A DNA stretch of 64,000 nt. Source: Peronospora farinosa (lineage: Eukaryota; Oomycota; Peronosporomycetes; Peronosporales; Peronosporaceae). The stretch is from assembly GCA_947646735.1 (NCBI GenBank), contig CANTFK010000195.1, forward strand, positions 1-64,000, written 5' to 3'. The position numbers were made by a program, and so were the translations under genes. Under the pieces are notes generated by a model. It did no database searches and was not told the origin of the DNA. It saw only the letters and a program-made list of their open reading frames with translations. Within the stretch, counting starts at the first letter, position 1; each line of letters starts with the position of its first letter. Below are positions 45,771-54,845 of this stretch, piece after piece.

Positions 45771-45887
45771 ACCTCCAACTTCTTCAACCACTGTAAAGGG
45801 TCCAATGAATCGGGGCAGTAGCTTAGTAGTACCACCAGTTAGTACAAAAATTGTATGTTTAAGTAGGGTAGCAGTACTTAATAGCAC
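45330..45887 (-). pseudogene. Integrase C-terminal GPY/F module, element 2
   Basis: Carries LLPRFIGPFTVVEEVGGLNYRL and HPVFYVGRLKRY as in element 1. The open frame begins later than in element 1 because a one-base difference upstream (GCATGTCGC against GCATGGTCGC) shifts the frame before the VGDKVLL motif. Confidence 0.75.
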
Positions 45888-46179
45888 TTTGTCTCCAACA
45901 CTAAAGTGCTCATTGTTTTTGCGACATGCTGGTCTGGATATTGTTTTTGCTTGTCCTGTGCGCTTGCCATCGCGTCACGTACTTTACGTGTGATGGTTAA
46001 TCACTCATCCACAAAGCACTGAGCTTCGCTCACGCTTTTAGCATCCAGCTCGCCTATGACGCCTCCAAGAGGTCGTTTATGGGTCGACGCTGTTGATAAC
46101 ACTATAGTGTCATCGTCAAGGAGCACTGGCATTTCTTGCCGTGCCTCCTCTGTGAAACCTATATGTGTCGTGACCACTG

Positions 46180-47170
46180 CTAAATTAGCAGTGTCACTAG
46201 GGAACTTTGGCCCTCTTTGGCATTCGCGCCGAGCGAAGTGAGAAGCCCTCCCCCACTAAGACTCGGGCTGCGAACAAACGAGACTGGCGTTCGAGGATGA
46301 CGCCTTCCGTTAATGTAGAACGGTGTTTCACCCGTACTAGCGTGAACACTGTTATTAATAGCGAGCTCCACGAATGACAATTGCTTGCTTCATTCCTTAG
46401 GAGTCGCTACTGTACGCAACACATCCGCCAGGACTCGATTGGCACGTTCTGTTTGGCCATCAGTTTGGGGATGATCAGCGGTTGATATGTGAAGCTTCCT
46501 TCCCAGAATCTCAAAGACATGTCGCCAATGACCAGACGTAAAACGCGGATCCCGGTCCGATACTATGGACTCGGGCATCCCGTGTAGTCGATACACGTGA
46601 TCCAGAAACAAGAGGGCGGCCTCTTTTCCTGAGATCTTGGTGCTACATGGTGCCAAGTGCACCATCTTGCTCAGTCTGTATACAAAGACGACGAGCCCCG
46701 TCCTGCCTTTATGGTCAGGCGGTAAGCCAAATATGAAGTACAAACTGACCGACTTCCAGCATTCAGTTGGAATCGGCAGTGGCTTCAGTGGCGCACTGCT
46801 AGAAGGTGCAGGCTTTATGCGCTGACACTCTTCACAAGAGCGAATATAGTTGGCCACCCATCGGTATAGGTGGGCCCATAAAATTCCTCTGACACTCGTA
46901 AGAATGTCTTTTCACGGCCCAGATGCCCACTAGATGGCATATCATATCACTCGTGAAGTATCATCAGCTTGAGATCTGTGTCATAAGGGACTTAGATTCT
47001 CAAGGGATCACAAGGTGACAGCTGATTCTATAATAGGCCATCACTGTAACTAAAGCGATTTAGCTTCGCTTCAAGTGCGACGGAAGGGTCACCTTTCGTC
47101 CACCAAAATGATCCAGCAGCAGGCAACAATGTTCTTCCTGACTGTAACACTCCTTTATATCGGAGGCCAT
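46180..47170 (-). pseudogene. Integrase, element 2 (catalytic Asp lost)
   Basis: The core lies at 46390-46857 with the same Tyr replacements as element 1 at the first catalytic position and before RLSKM; the SDRDPRF Asp and QTER Glu are kept. The next piece is at 46180-46380. The zinc-binding N terminus (46860-47170) has the same stops as element 1. Only one residue of the core differs from element 1 (SGHW against SGYW). Confidence 0.85.
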
Positions 47171-47185
47171 TGAGCTCTTCACATG

Positions 47186-47959
47186 TTAGGCCTTCATGGC
47201 TGCCAATGTTGACGACTCAACTTGTGCTTTCGCACGAGACACACTTTCCTGGTGTCTTGCCTCGAAGTCTGGTCTGCGCAATAACGCGTCAGCCGAAACA
47301 TTCGACTTACCTGGCTTATATTCAGCTTCTAAATTAAATTCAGAGAAGAATGTTAGCCATCTCGACATCCTAGGCGAGAGGTGTGGTGATTTTATAGCGG
47401 TCCGCAGTGATGCGTGATCCGTATAAACCACAAAAGTTTCGGTGTCCAAGAGGTGCACCCGAAACTTCACAAGGGCATACTTAATTGAAAGTATCTCCTT
47501 GTCATGCACAGGGTAATTCAGCTCTGCAGCTTTTAAAATCCGAGACTGATACGAAATGACACGTTCAACGACGTTGTCATCTTTTTGAATGAGCGCGCTG
47601 CCGATTGTAAAATTGATTGCATCGCAGACGACGCTAATGGGCTTATCCGCATCTGGCAATGCCAAGACCGGTGCCTCTACAAGAGATTGCTTCACTGAAG
47701 TGAACGCATCTTCTTGCTCCTTTGACCAAGTCCAATCTGTATCCTTTTTCAAAAGGTCAGACAATGGCTTAGTCCGCTCTGCATGATTTCTGCTGTACTT
47801 ATGCAAGTAATTAGCGAGCCCAAGGAATTGGCGCAAATCTTTCACATGTCGTGGGACTTGCCATTTTTTGATAGCCTTAACCTTTTCTGGGTCTGCTCGT
47901 ACACCATGTGTACGTACGATGCAGCCCAGCACAGGTATCTCGGGGCCCCTATTACGCAC
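47186..47959 (-). pseudogene. RT connection and RNase H, element 2
   Basis: 257 codons, nearly identical to the element 1 frame; one visible difference is KKDTDWTW against KKDTEWTW. All RNase H motifs listed for element 1 are present. Confidence 0.88.
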
Positions 47960-47979
47960 TTTTGCAAGCTAACGTATGA

Positions 47980-49001
47980 TTAGGCGTCATCTAGAGTCTG
48001 CAACACAGCGTCTAAATGACGCTTGTGCGACTCTATTGCGCTCAGACCGTCCTCCGCCCTACTATGCACGAATACATCGTCAAAGTAATGGGGCGCGTAG
48101 GCACGGTGCTGACGCATCACGTGAGCCACCACTCGGTTGATGGTCGCCAGAGCTTTTTTCAACCCTTGTATCATCACAAGCCACTCCCACAGCATACCCC
48201 TTGAGGCGACTTGCTCTCACGTACATGTCCCGCCTTGGCTCGCTTGTCGATGAACTCATCGATGTAATCGACTTGTTCCTTTGGCAACGGCCATTGCCTG
48301 GTTACACAATACTTGGTGCCAGAGTCCAGGTTAATCTCGTGCCTGATGCCCCTATCGGCCGGCAGGCGGCTCGGCACTTCTGCTGGAAACACATCACGGT
48401 GTTTCCACTGAACATCATAGAACTGGTTGTCCTTCAATTCATCCCAGCCTTGAGCAGCAAACCGTTTCTTTTTGTCGGTCTCCAAGACGCTCTCATCCAT
48501 TGTGGATGAAGAGCAACAGTCCACCACGTTCTCTTCTGGAATTGGTGCGACTATATCGTGGATCTTTCCTTCCTTTAGTTCGGACAGGAACAGATCCCAC
48601 GTCATCTCCGAGAGATTTAATATCTCCTCAGCATATGCCAAGACAAGTTGGAGCGCCTCAACTGAGGATGCCTCCGGCATTTTGTCTTTGACGGCCTCGA
48701 ACAACTCGCTCGTAGGTCCGTCCTCTTGAACCAAGACTGATCCAAGGGTTACTTGTTTCGAAGTGCCCTTCATCGTCTTTATACTTCTAGTGCTCGTTCT
48801 TCGAGTCACCACGACCTTTGACCTGGAAGAAGGTGTCGTTGCTATCTCAGCTAACGCACTCCTTCCAACCGCACCAGGATCATAGATCTGTGCCGATTCT
48901 TGTGGCGCTTGACTTCCTGTCAGCCCACCATCAACTGCCACAGGCTCTCGGCTCTGTGCAGGACCATTGGACGCATTACTACTTGTCATTGTCCCATTCA
49001 C
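47980..49001 (-). pseudogene. Reverse transcriptase with internal deletion, element 2
   Basis: The frame 48174-49001 (275 codons) runs longer than in element 1, since GGAAGTCAAG here replaces the GGAATTTAAG with its stop. It ends at the same deletion junction after SPQG. The following frame (47980-48195) keeps the catalytic YFDDVFVHSR motif intact, unlike element 1. The block with motif A is absent in both, so neither copy should have RT activity. Confidence 0.8.
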
Positions 49002-49232
49002 TACACCAGTCTTCTCGAGCTGGGTACAATTTGTGTCATCTGACTTTATGTCAGGACACTTTCAACTACTTCAGGCTCAACGAGCTGGGTAGTATCTGGT
49101 GCCGATTGACATACTGTCATCGCACCCTCGACTGTGTTGGACACAGCATCAGCCACATAATCCTCTCGCAAGAGAACATCCTTTCCGGTGTCTTGCGTAG
49201 AGTTAGTGACTGTGCGTGTACGCCAGTCTATT

Positions 49233-49625
49233 CATGTTTGGTGTTTAGCCAACCAAGGCATGCCAAGAATGAGGTCATACGGACTCTCCATACCTAGCAC
49301 TTTGAACTTCTCTTTACAAGAGAAGTCACCGAAACTGAAGTCGAGTTCAACTTGAACTCCGTATGATTTTACGAGACTGTCGTTCGCTAAACGAACGGTC
49401 GCCTATTCTCTCTTGCCATCCTGGCAAAGAGACTCATAACTAGCCGGACTCTTTTTCAGAGCCGCTAGTTTCACAAAGTTAGTGATGCACCCGAATCCAC
49501 GAGAAGGGTCATCACTTGGTCATAGTCTCGTACTCGAGCGCTATAGACCAACAGGGATGAGGTCCGACCTTTCGGTACCTCAGAGACTATTCTACCCTTT
49601 TGTTGGATCACTCTATACATAGGGG
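49233..49625 (-). pseudogene. Aspartic protease region, element 2
   Basis: LLVDSGASLTL at about 49471-49505, then the same frame break as in element 1, and the downstream DLILGMPWL motif near 49247-49273. Confidence 0.75.
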
Positions 49626-49660
49626 TAGCTTCAGAGTCCGTGACAGCAGGGCATCCCGCC

Positions 49661-50682
49661 CTACTGCGCTCCCGCATTTCCCGAATTGTCGGGAGTCGAA
49701 TCCGAACCCGTGCGACGTGCACGGTTCTTCGAACCACCCTTCGGGTTGGGATACTTCTTGCTGGCTTCCTTAGCACCAGCAGCAACTTTGGCATAGCAGC
49801 GAGCCAACATATGGCCTCGCTTGCCACACTTGTAGCAGACCACGTCTGCATTGCCTAACTCCAATAGGAGTGGCATCAGACTTCTCGGCCGACAGCTTAT
49901 AAAAAGCTGTCGCCGAGGCGCTGTTGTAGAATTTCTCCTCAAATAAGGCAATGTCAATTGCCTCTTCCATCGTCGCTGTCACCTTTCTAAAAGGGCCTGA
50001 AACGATGGGAAGTGCCGTAGTCCGTTCATGAACGTAGGCACTTTAATGTATTCCGGAATCGAACCCACATTAATGGAGGCCAACAGCAAATGCATCGCCT
50101 GCACATACTCTTCCAAAGATCGTTTTGCCTGTTGTGCTCCAAAGAAGCACGCCTGAAATTATAATTCATTGTTAGGCGGCTGGTATATGGCACGAATCTT
50201 TGATTTAAAGATCGTCCATGATGGAAACGCATCGGCGTTTGCCATAAGTGCAGAGTAAGCCCACTCTGACGCTTTGCCACGGAAATTTGACATGGCATAC
50301 GACACCATCCTGGTGTTGTCTTCGATGAGCTGCGCCATGCCGCATTGGTCCACGGCTAAAAGCCAGTGGAAAATCGTATGTGAGGCAGTCCCATCAAAAT
50401 TCGGAGAATCCATTTAAATGGACCTTGGCTGATTAGACCGGGCAGAGAGCGTCTCAACAAATCTGTTGAGCCACTCATCCGAGCTTGCTCACGCAAAAGC
50501 TCATCCTGAGTCTTATTGATGGATTCAGCCGTGGCTTGGCTGTTTGACTCGGACGCATTTCTACGCTGTCCGAGCACAAACGCCTCAAATTGCTCCAACT
50601 GAGCAACATGTTGTTCAAGAGGACAATGCAAGATGTTGACCAGGGCTTGTTTACCAAGTCCCTGCACCACGTTCTCTGCCAT
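49661..50682 (-). pseudogene. gag, element 2 (frameshifted)
   Basis: Same segments and same breaks as element 1: N-terminal helical region (to 50682), capsid-like frame at 50159-50413 ending in the same stop, and CCHC knuckle CYKCGKRGHMLARC in the frame ending at 49661. Small differences include KKYPNPKG against KKSPNPKG. Confidence 0.85.
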
Positions 50683-50787
50683 CTCCCTATGATATTGGGA
50701 GAGGAGAGGAAATCACCCCAATCCATGTTAAGGACCATCTTTACCACACGCACGCTCAGAGAGACGGGTCGTGGGAAGGAATACTAG

Positions 50788-50795
50788 TGCTACCA
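50788..50795 (-). other. Primer binding site, element 2
   Basis: The minus strand reads TGGTAGCA just inside the 5' LTR, as in element 1, matching the 3' end of initiator tRNA-Met. Confidence 0.55.
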
Positions 50796-50797
50796 AG

Positions 50798-51710
50798 TAT
50801 AGACGGGCGCTTTTATAGAAGCTGCCAGTACTACGCAGGCACCCCTTCAAGCAGCTTGAGGAAGCGGTTCGACCGTCTTACCTTCGCGTGCGAGGGTGGT
50901 TGTGTGGTTGGTCGACTTCTTAAGCGGTCGTACCACCAGTTGCCTCTCGCTTAAGCGAAAGTGCAACGAACTTCTATCCGCACGGTATTAGCTGCATGGC
51001 ACCGTGCGGACATCTTATGCAGGTAATATTCCCAATATTTCGCGGTCGAGCTCAAACAATTCTACGCCTCAGCCCTTCATCACGGGCACTCTACTTCAGT
51101 GGGAATCCTTCTTCACGGGAGGCGAAGTGGGTGGGGTCATGTCTCGGGCATGTCTCTTGCGCGGCCACGAATCGTGAGGACAGCTGACCAGGGGAAGAGA
51201 CATCAGCTAATGCCATCCCCTTTCCACGCATCATCGCGTCATCGCTTCAGCAATCACGCAATCCAAGTTCGACGGGACGCACAAGCGGACAAACAACAAG
51301 TCACCGACGTCACGCAGAAGCTTTCACAGCTTCTCGTGCGTGGTGCGTATGTTTAAGAAAATTCAAGACTGAGCTATATTCAAAGTATTGTAATTAAATA
51401 TAAACCTAACTACTGATTAACTATATATGTATATAGATCGGATATGCGACTCTTTAGAAGCGTATCCTGACGCATGAGCTTAAATCTAGATTTGAGCTTG
51501 CTAATGACGTCCTTCTGAGACGGCGCGATGCCTAGCTTCAACTAGCGTCATCCCTTCCCATGTGAATTCATCAACGGATATCACATTCACGAGGGTGGAT
51601 CACATTTGTGTATCGCACCCAAGTGACAGGTCAAAAGTAATCATGAATACTTTTAGACCTTACATTAAGTATATTACTTAATGTTTACGTGTAACTAGAT
51701 TCTTCTTACA
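50798..51710 (-). repeat. 5' LTR of element 2 (chimeric inner end)
   Basis: The outer part (50862-51690) matches the 3' LTR of element 2. The inner ~65-80 bp (50798-50879) instead match the 5' LTR of element 1 (CTCAAGCTGCTTGAAGG... in minus orientation). The switch falls within a stretch shared by both types (AAGACGGTCGAACCGCTTCC). The outer start TGTAAGAAGAATC also differs from the start of the 3' LTR. Confidence 0.85.
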
Positions 51711-51715
51711 TCCAA
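51711..51715. repeat. Target site duplication (right) of element 2
   Basis: TCCAA immediately follows the TTACA end of the right LTR and pairs with 43227-43231. Confidence 0.85.
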
Positions 51716-53558
51716 CAACAAGTAACAAACATTTACCCACTGTACCTTCGGTTGAATCATAGTTCAATCCTCCTCGGATCGCAATATATCTTGCTCACGT
51801 AGTGACATCAAAACATTTAAAGTCTCCACTTCATGAGTCCTCATGATCAATTTACTTTTTGAAAAAGCGTACCGAGTCAGTACGTCTCGTTCCTCTTACA
51901 ATATACGTTAAAGATCTAGCTTTTCCTTATAAATCGACGACTGGCGCTTCTTTTGATTGCAGATGCTGTCCGCCTGTTTTGTCCGACATCATATTTAGGA
52001 TGGCTGACCGTTCTTTCGAGGTGCAGCTTACAAGAGTCACTTGACTGCAATTGTTACTGCGACGTTTGTCACGTACTTATACAAACCAGGAGGAGGCGAT
52101 GAGCACGCAAAGAGGAGGTCATTTTTTGTTAAAACTGAATGAGTACCTGTCACATTTCAATCTCAAAACGACAGCGACTTAGGTAACGAGAGCAGAAATG
52201 ACCCACTCACCCTTGTGATAGGTGCAGACGGACTGCGTTGCTTTAGTTCAAGCTGACCTTCTGCGGCGCTTGTAGTATGCATATGCCTTAGTATAGACGC
52301 AAAGCAATATCCGTGCCATTTTCCCTTCCTTTCTGCGACGTGCAGAGCGTCATGTGGTCACTAACAGGCGTTAAAGGCACAGTCTTCTGTCAGTGTCTAC
52401 CTGACATGCGAATCGGTCTACCTGACATGCGAATCGGTCGAATGTCTGCTTTCATCATGTTCTCGATCCAGTAACCCTTAGTGCTGGGGACTATTGTCGG
52501 AAAAATGCGAGTTTTGCATAGCCTTGTTACCTGATAAAGACATTTAACAGCACTCGGCTTCTGCTATGGAGGAAAAGTTTATGCTTTCTAGAGTTGATTG
52601 CTTTGAAGCCATTAAAGCTTTCAGGAAAGCTTACTACGACCGCGAACGTGTTCCTAGAGTGAGCGCAATCTACCGCCTCGACTGATCACGCTCGTTACTT
52701 TAGTAAAGCATTTTGCTTGACCCGAAAGCATTCAGGGATTGGGGCAGCAGAGTCCGTTGGTGAGGGTCAATCGTGACCAAAAGAATTCCGATGAAGGTGA
52801 AAATAGAAAAATCTTTTGACAAAGTCTATAATATATCAAAGATGTCGAGGCACAAGATGGATGCAAGCGCGTTAGACTATAAAGCATCATTCGATCTTTT
52901 GTAGGTGAGAAAAGAGCAGATAATGCGTCGAAGTTTTTTTCGAAGTCGTGATGTTGTTGCACGTTATGTGATAGTACGTGCGAGTTGACGACAGTATTAA
53001 CAGAATCAGATGCGTTAAAAGAACTAGTGGATGACAAACAAACAAGAAGCAATAACAACTTTGGCTAGAATCAGAACTCGATACCGATAGAATTAAAGTC
53101 TCTCACGTGAAAAACACTTGAGGGACGTCATAGCTTTTTGTTACATCATTATAAGCGTTTAGGCTGCCTACTGTATACTATCTTTCGGATATATGTCTGT
53201 GCGAACACTTGCTTTTATATTGGGACTAAACATAGTCAGATAGATATCAAGGGGCTAAAGTATGGTAAGACTAAAAGAGACAGATTATCCCCCCCCCCTG
53301 TCTGATTATCGGCTTTAGTTATAGTGGTACACACGATGAATCTTAAAAACCCCTCCCCCCGCCAGCTGGTAAACTCTACAACCTGCAGTACTTAATCTCC
53401 CTTGTTTCTTTCATATAAAATCTTTGCTATTTTGCAACAAATCTATAGTTCAACCCCCTGCATCAAAATATATTCCTTTCACATCTTTCAATGTTGAAGT
53501 ATTCTCAGTTTTATTATGGTCCACCCCCATCCATACAGTACAATGTAAGCGCCTTCCA
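51716..53558. other. Gene-poor spacer with short frames only
   Basis: No gene is recognised. A 39-codon ATG frame lies at 52566-52685 (FEAIKAFRKAYYDRERVP), without known motifs. A minus-strand frame at 52732-53058 starts with a hydrophobic stretch but lacks ATG (see findings). A 21-bp duplication (TCTACCTGACATGCGAATCGG twice) sits at about 52396-52437. C-rich runs lie at 53289-53299 and near 53351. Confidence 0.5.
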
Positions 53559-53565
53559 TCACTCC
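53559..53565 (+). promoter_or_regulatory. Possible oomycete initiator element
   Basis: TCACTCC matches the pyrimidine-rich TCA-x-T-Y-Y core of oomycete initiator (Inr) sequences and lies about 100 bp before the FYVE gene ATG, in a pyrimidine-rich stretch. The motif is short and could be chance. Confidence 0.3.
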
Positions 53566-53665
53566 CGTCCTCCCCCAGCCACAAATTTCCCCTCTTCACT
53601 TGGTCTTTTGCCGCCTTCAACACAAGTGTCTCATCTGCAACGTCAACTCAGTGACCATCACTCTG

Positions 53666-54532
53666 ATGTTGTTCCATTTGACCCGCACGAAAGCCGAGAA
53701 AGCTCAACGTCGTTTGCTCAAAGAACTTGAACGTGAGGCCAAGGCACAATGTAAAGACGCTGCGAAGGAGCACAAGGCACAAGAGGCACTTGTCAAGCAG
53801 CAACAAAAGGCCGTCAAGAAGCAGCAAAAGGCCGTCAAGAAGCAACAAAAGGCCATTCAACGGCAACAAAAAGAAGCTCTAAAAAGTCATAAGAAGGCCG
53901 TGCAAGTGGCGAAAAAAGCCGCCAAGAGACGCACTCGCGTGGCTCAAAAGACGGCAAAAGAGCAACACCGACGGGCCCGTTTCCACTCGACAGTAACAGC
54001 TCCAGCCTTTGCAAAGAGCACAAGCTGTTTTGTCTGTGGAAAGACGTTTACTCGGTCACTTTCTCGACGTCGTCATCACTGTCGACAATGCCGGGAGAGC
54101 TGCTGCTTGCATTGCATGAGTCCGACACGTCGTCCAGTGCCTTTCTATGGACTTGACAAGCCCCAAAAGGTCTGTGTCGTGTGTGACACGCTCGTACTTA
54201 ATGAGGAGAGACCACGTGAACCAGTTGAAGCACTTGCTGCCCTTGCTGCTGCGAATCGGACGACGTCAAGACGTCCGCATTCAGCTCCTTTACCACCTAC
54301 TGATACTGTAACTGTGGCAATGCCATTGACACGTCGAGGTCATGGACGTTCCAAGAGCAAGAGCAGCTCGCTCTGGACGCTCCCGATTCGACCGCTTCTC
54401 AAGAAAAAGAAAAGTGCGGAGCAATTGCGGAACCGCACGATGGATTTCAACTTGCAGAATGACAAGCACATGGTCTTTAGTGGTCGCTCGATTGAACTCC
54501 AGCCGCAGACGATGGCCCCACCAATGCCATAA
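53666..54532 (+). CDS. FYVE-type zinc-finger protein with basic coiled coil
   Basis: A 288-residue protein from the ATG at 53666. The open frame extends about 66 bp upstream but without an earlier ATG. Residues ~8-105 are Lys/Gln/Ala-rich and helical, with a short repeat (KAVKKQQ) from three 21-bp DNA units at 53804-53866. Residues ~118-178 form a FYVE finger: CFVCGKTF, then the basic RRRHHCRQCRESCCLHC ligand motif (from residue 134), ending VCVVC. In the family the RHHCR motif binds phosphatidylinositol 3-phosphate on endosomes. The usual N-terminal W-x-x-D is missing, so lipid affinity may be altered. The C-terminal third is Ser/Arg-rich and disordered. No membrane segment is seen. It converges on the TOR gene, 313 bp apart. 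A role in endosomal traffic is inferred from the finger only. Confidence 0.82.
   Translation: MLFHLTRTKAEKAQRRLLKELEREAKAQCKDAAKEHKAQEALVKQQQKAVKKQQKAVKKQQKAIQRQQKEALKSHKKAVQVAKKAAKRRTRVAQKTAKEQHRRARFHSTVTAPAFAKSTSCFVCGKTFTRSLSRRRHHCRQCRESCCLHCMSPTRRPVPFYGLDKPQKVCVVCDTLVLNEERPREPVEALAALAAANRTTSRRPHSAPLPPTDTVTVAMPLTRRGHGRSKSKSSSLWTLPIRPLLKKKKSAEQLRNRTMDFNLQNDKHMVFSGRSIELQPQTMAPPMP
53804..53866 (+). repeat. Three 21-bp in-frame repeats in the FYVE gene
   Basis: CAAAAGGCCGTCAAGAAGCA-type units at 53804, 53825 and 53846, the third with several changes. Each encodes seven residues of the coiled coil, so copy-number change would keep the frame. Confidence 0.8.
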
Positions 54533-54845
54533 GGATGGAAAGCTGAAAAGGACAAGAGGTGCGTGGACTGTGGTTTCCATTGACTGATTTTATCCCCTTA
54601 GTGGCTGTAGTGTGTTGTCATTGAATGAAAAAAAGTCACAGCTGAAGCCAAGATGTGACTCAGTGGATTTCGCTCGATTGGAATCCATTTGAACGTACAG
54701 AGTTTTGTTCTAATTCGTCTTTGTACAGGCACGTGCGTAGTGTTGGACGAGCCACATGTTGTGGTTCTGTGTGTCATCTTCATAGAAACTGTCGGATGTT
54801 TTGAACTACTCATGCATTTGGCATTAATACTAACTAACGCTACGA
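54533..54845. other. Intergenic space between convergent genes
   Basis: 313 bp that must hold both 3' ends, those of the FYVE gene (plus) and TOR (minus). No further gene is seen. No clear polyadenylation signal can be assigned. Confidence 0.5.

Larger units (their letters stand above)
43232..51710 (-). mobile_element. Ty3/Gypsy chromovirus, element 2 (degenerate, complete ends)
   Basis: An 8479-bp element on the minus strand, bounded by TGTAA at its 5' end and CTACA at its 3' end and flanked by the duplication TCCAA, so both outer ends are the original insertion boundaries. It carries LTRs of about 915 bp, initiator-Met-type primer site, gag, protease, RT, RNase H, integrase, GPY/F, chromodomain and purine tract. 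The inside from 44857 to 50879 is nearly identical to element 1, lesions included. The LTRs and 3' region belong to a diverged subfamily. It lies tail to tail with element 1. Confidence 0.95.

Noticed and set aside
53648..54023. Leu-rich minus frames opposite the FYVE gene
   Set aside because: They are shadows of the Lys/Gln repeats of the FYVE coding strand.
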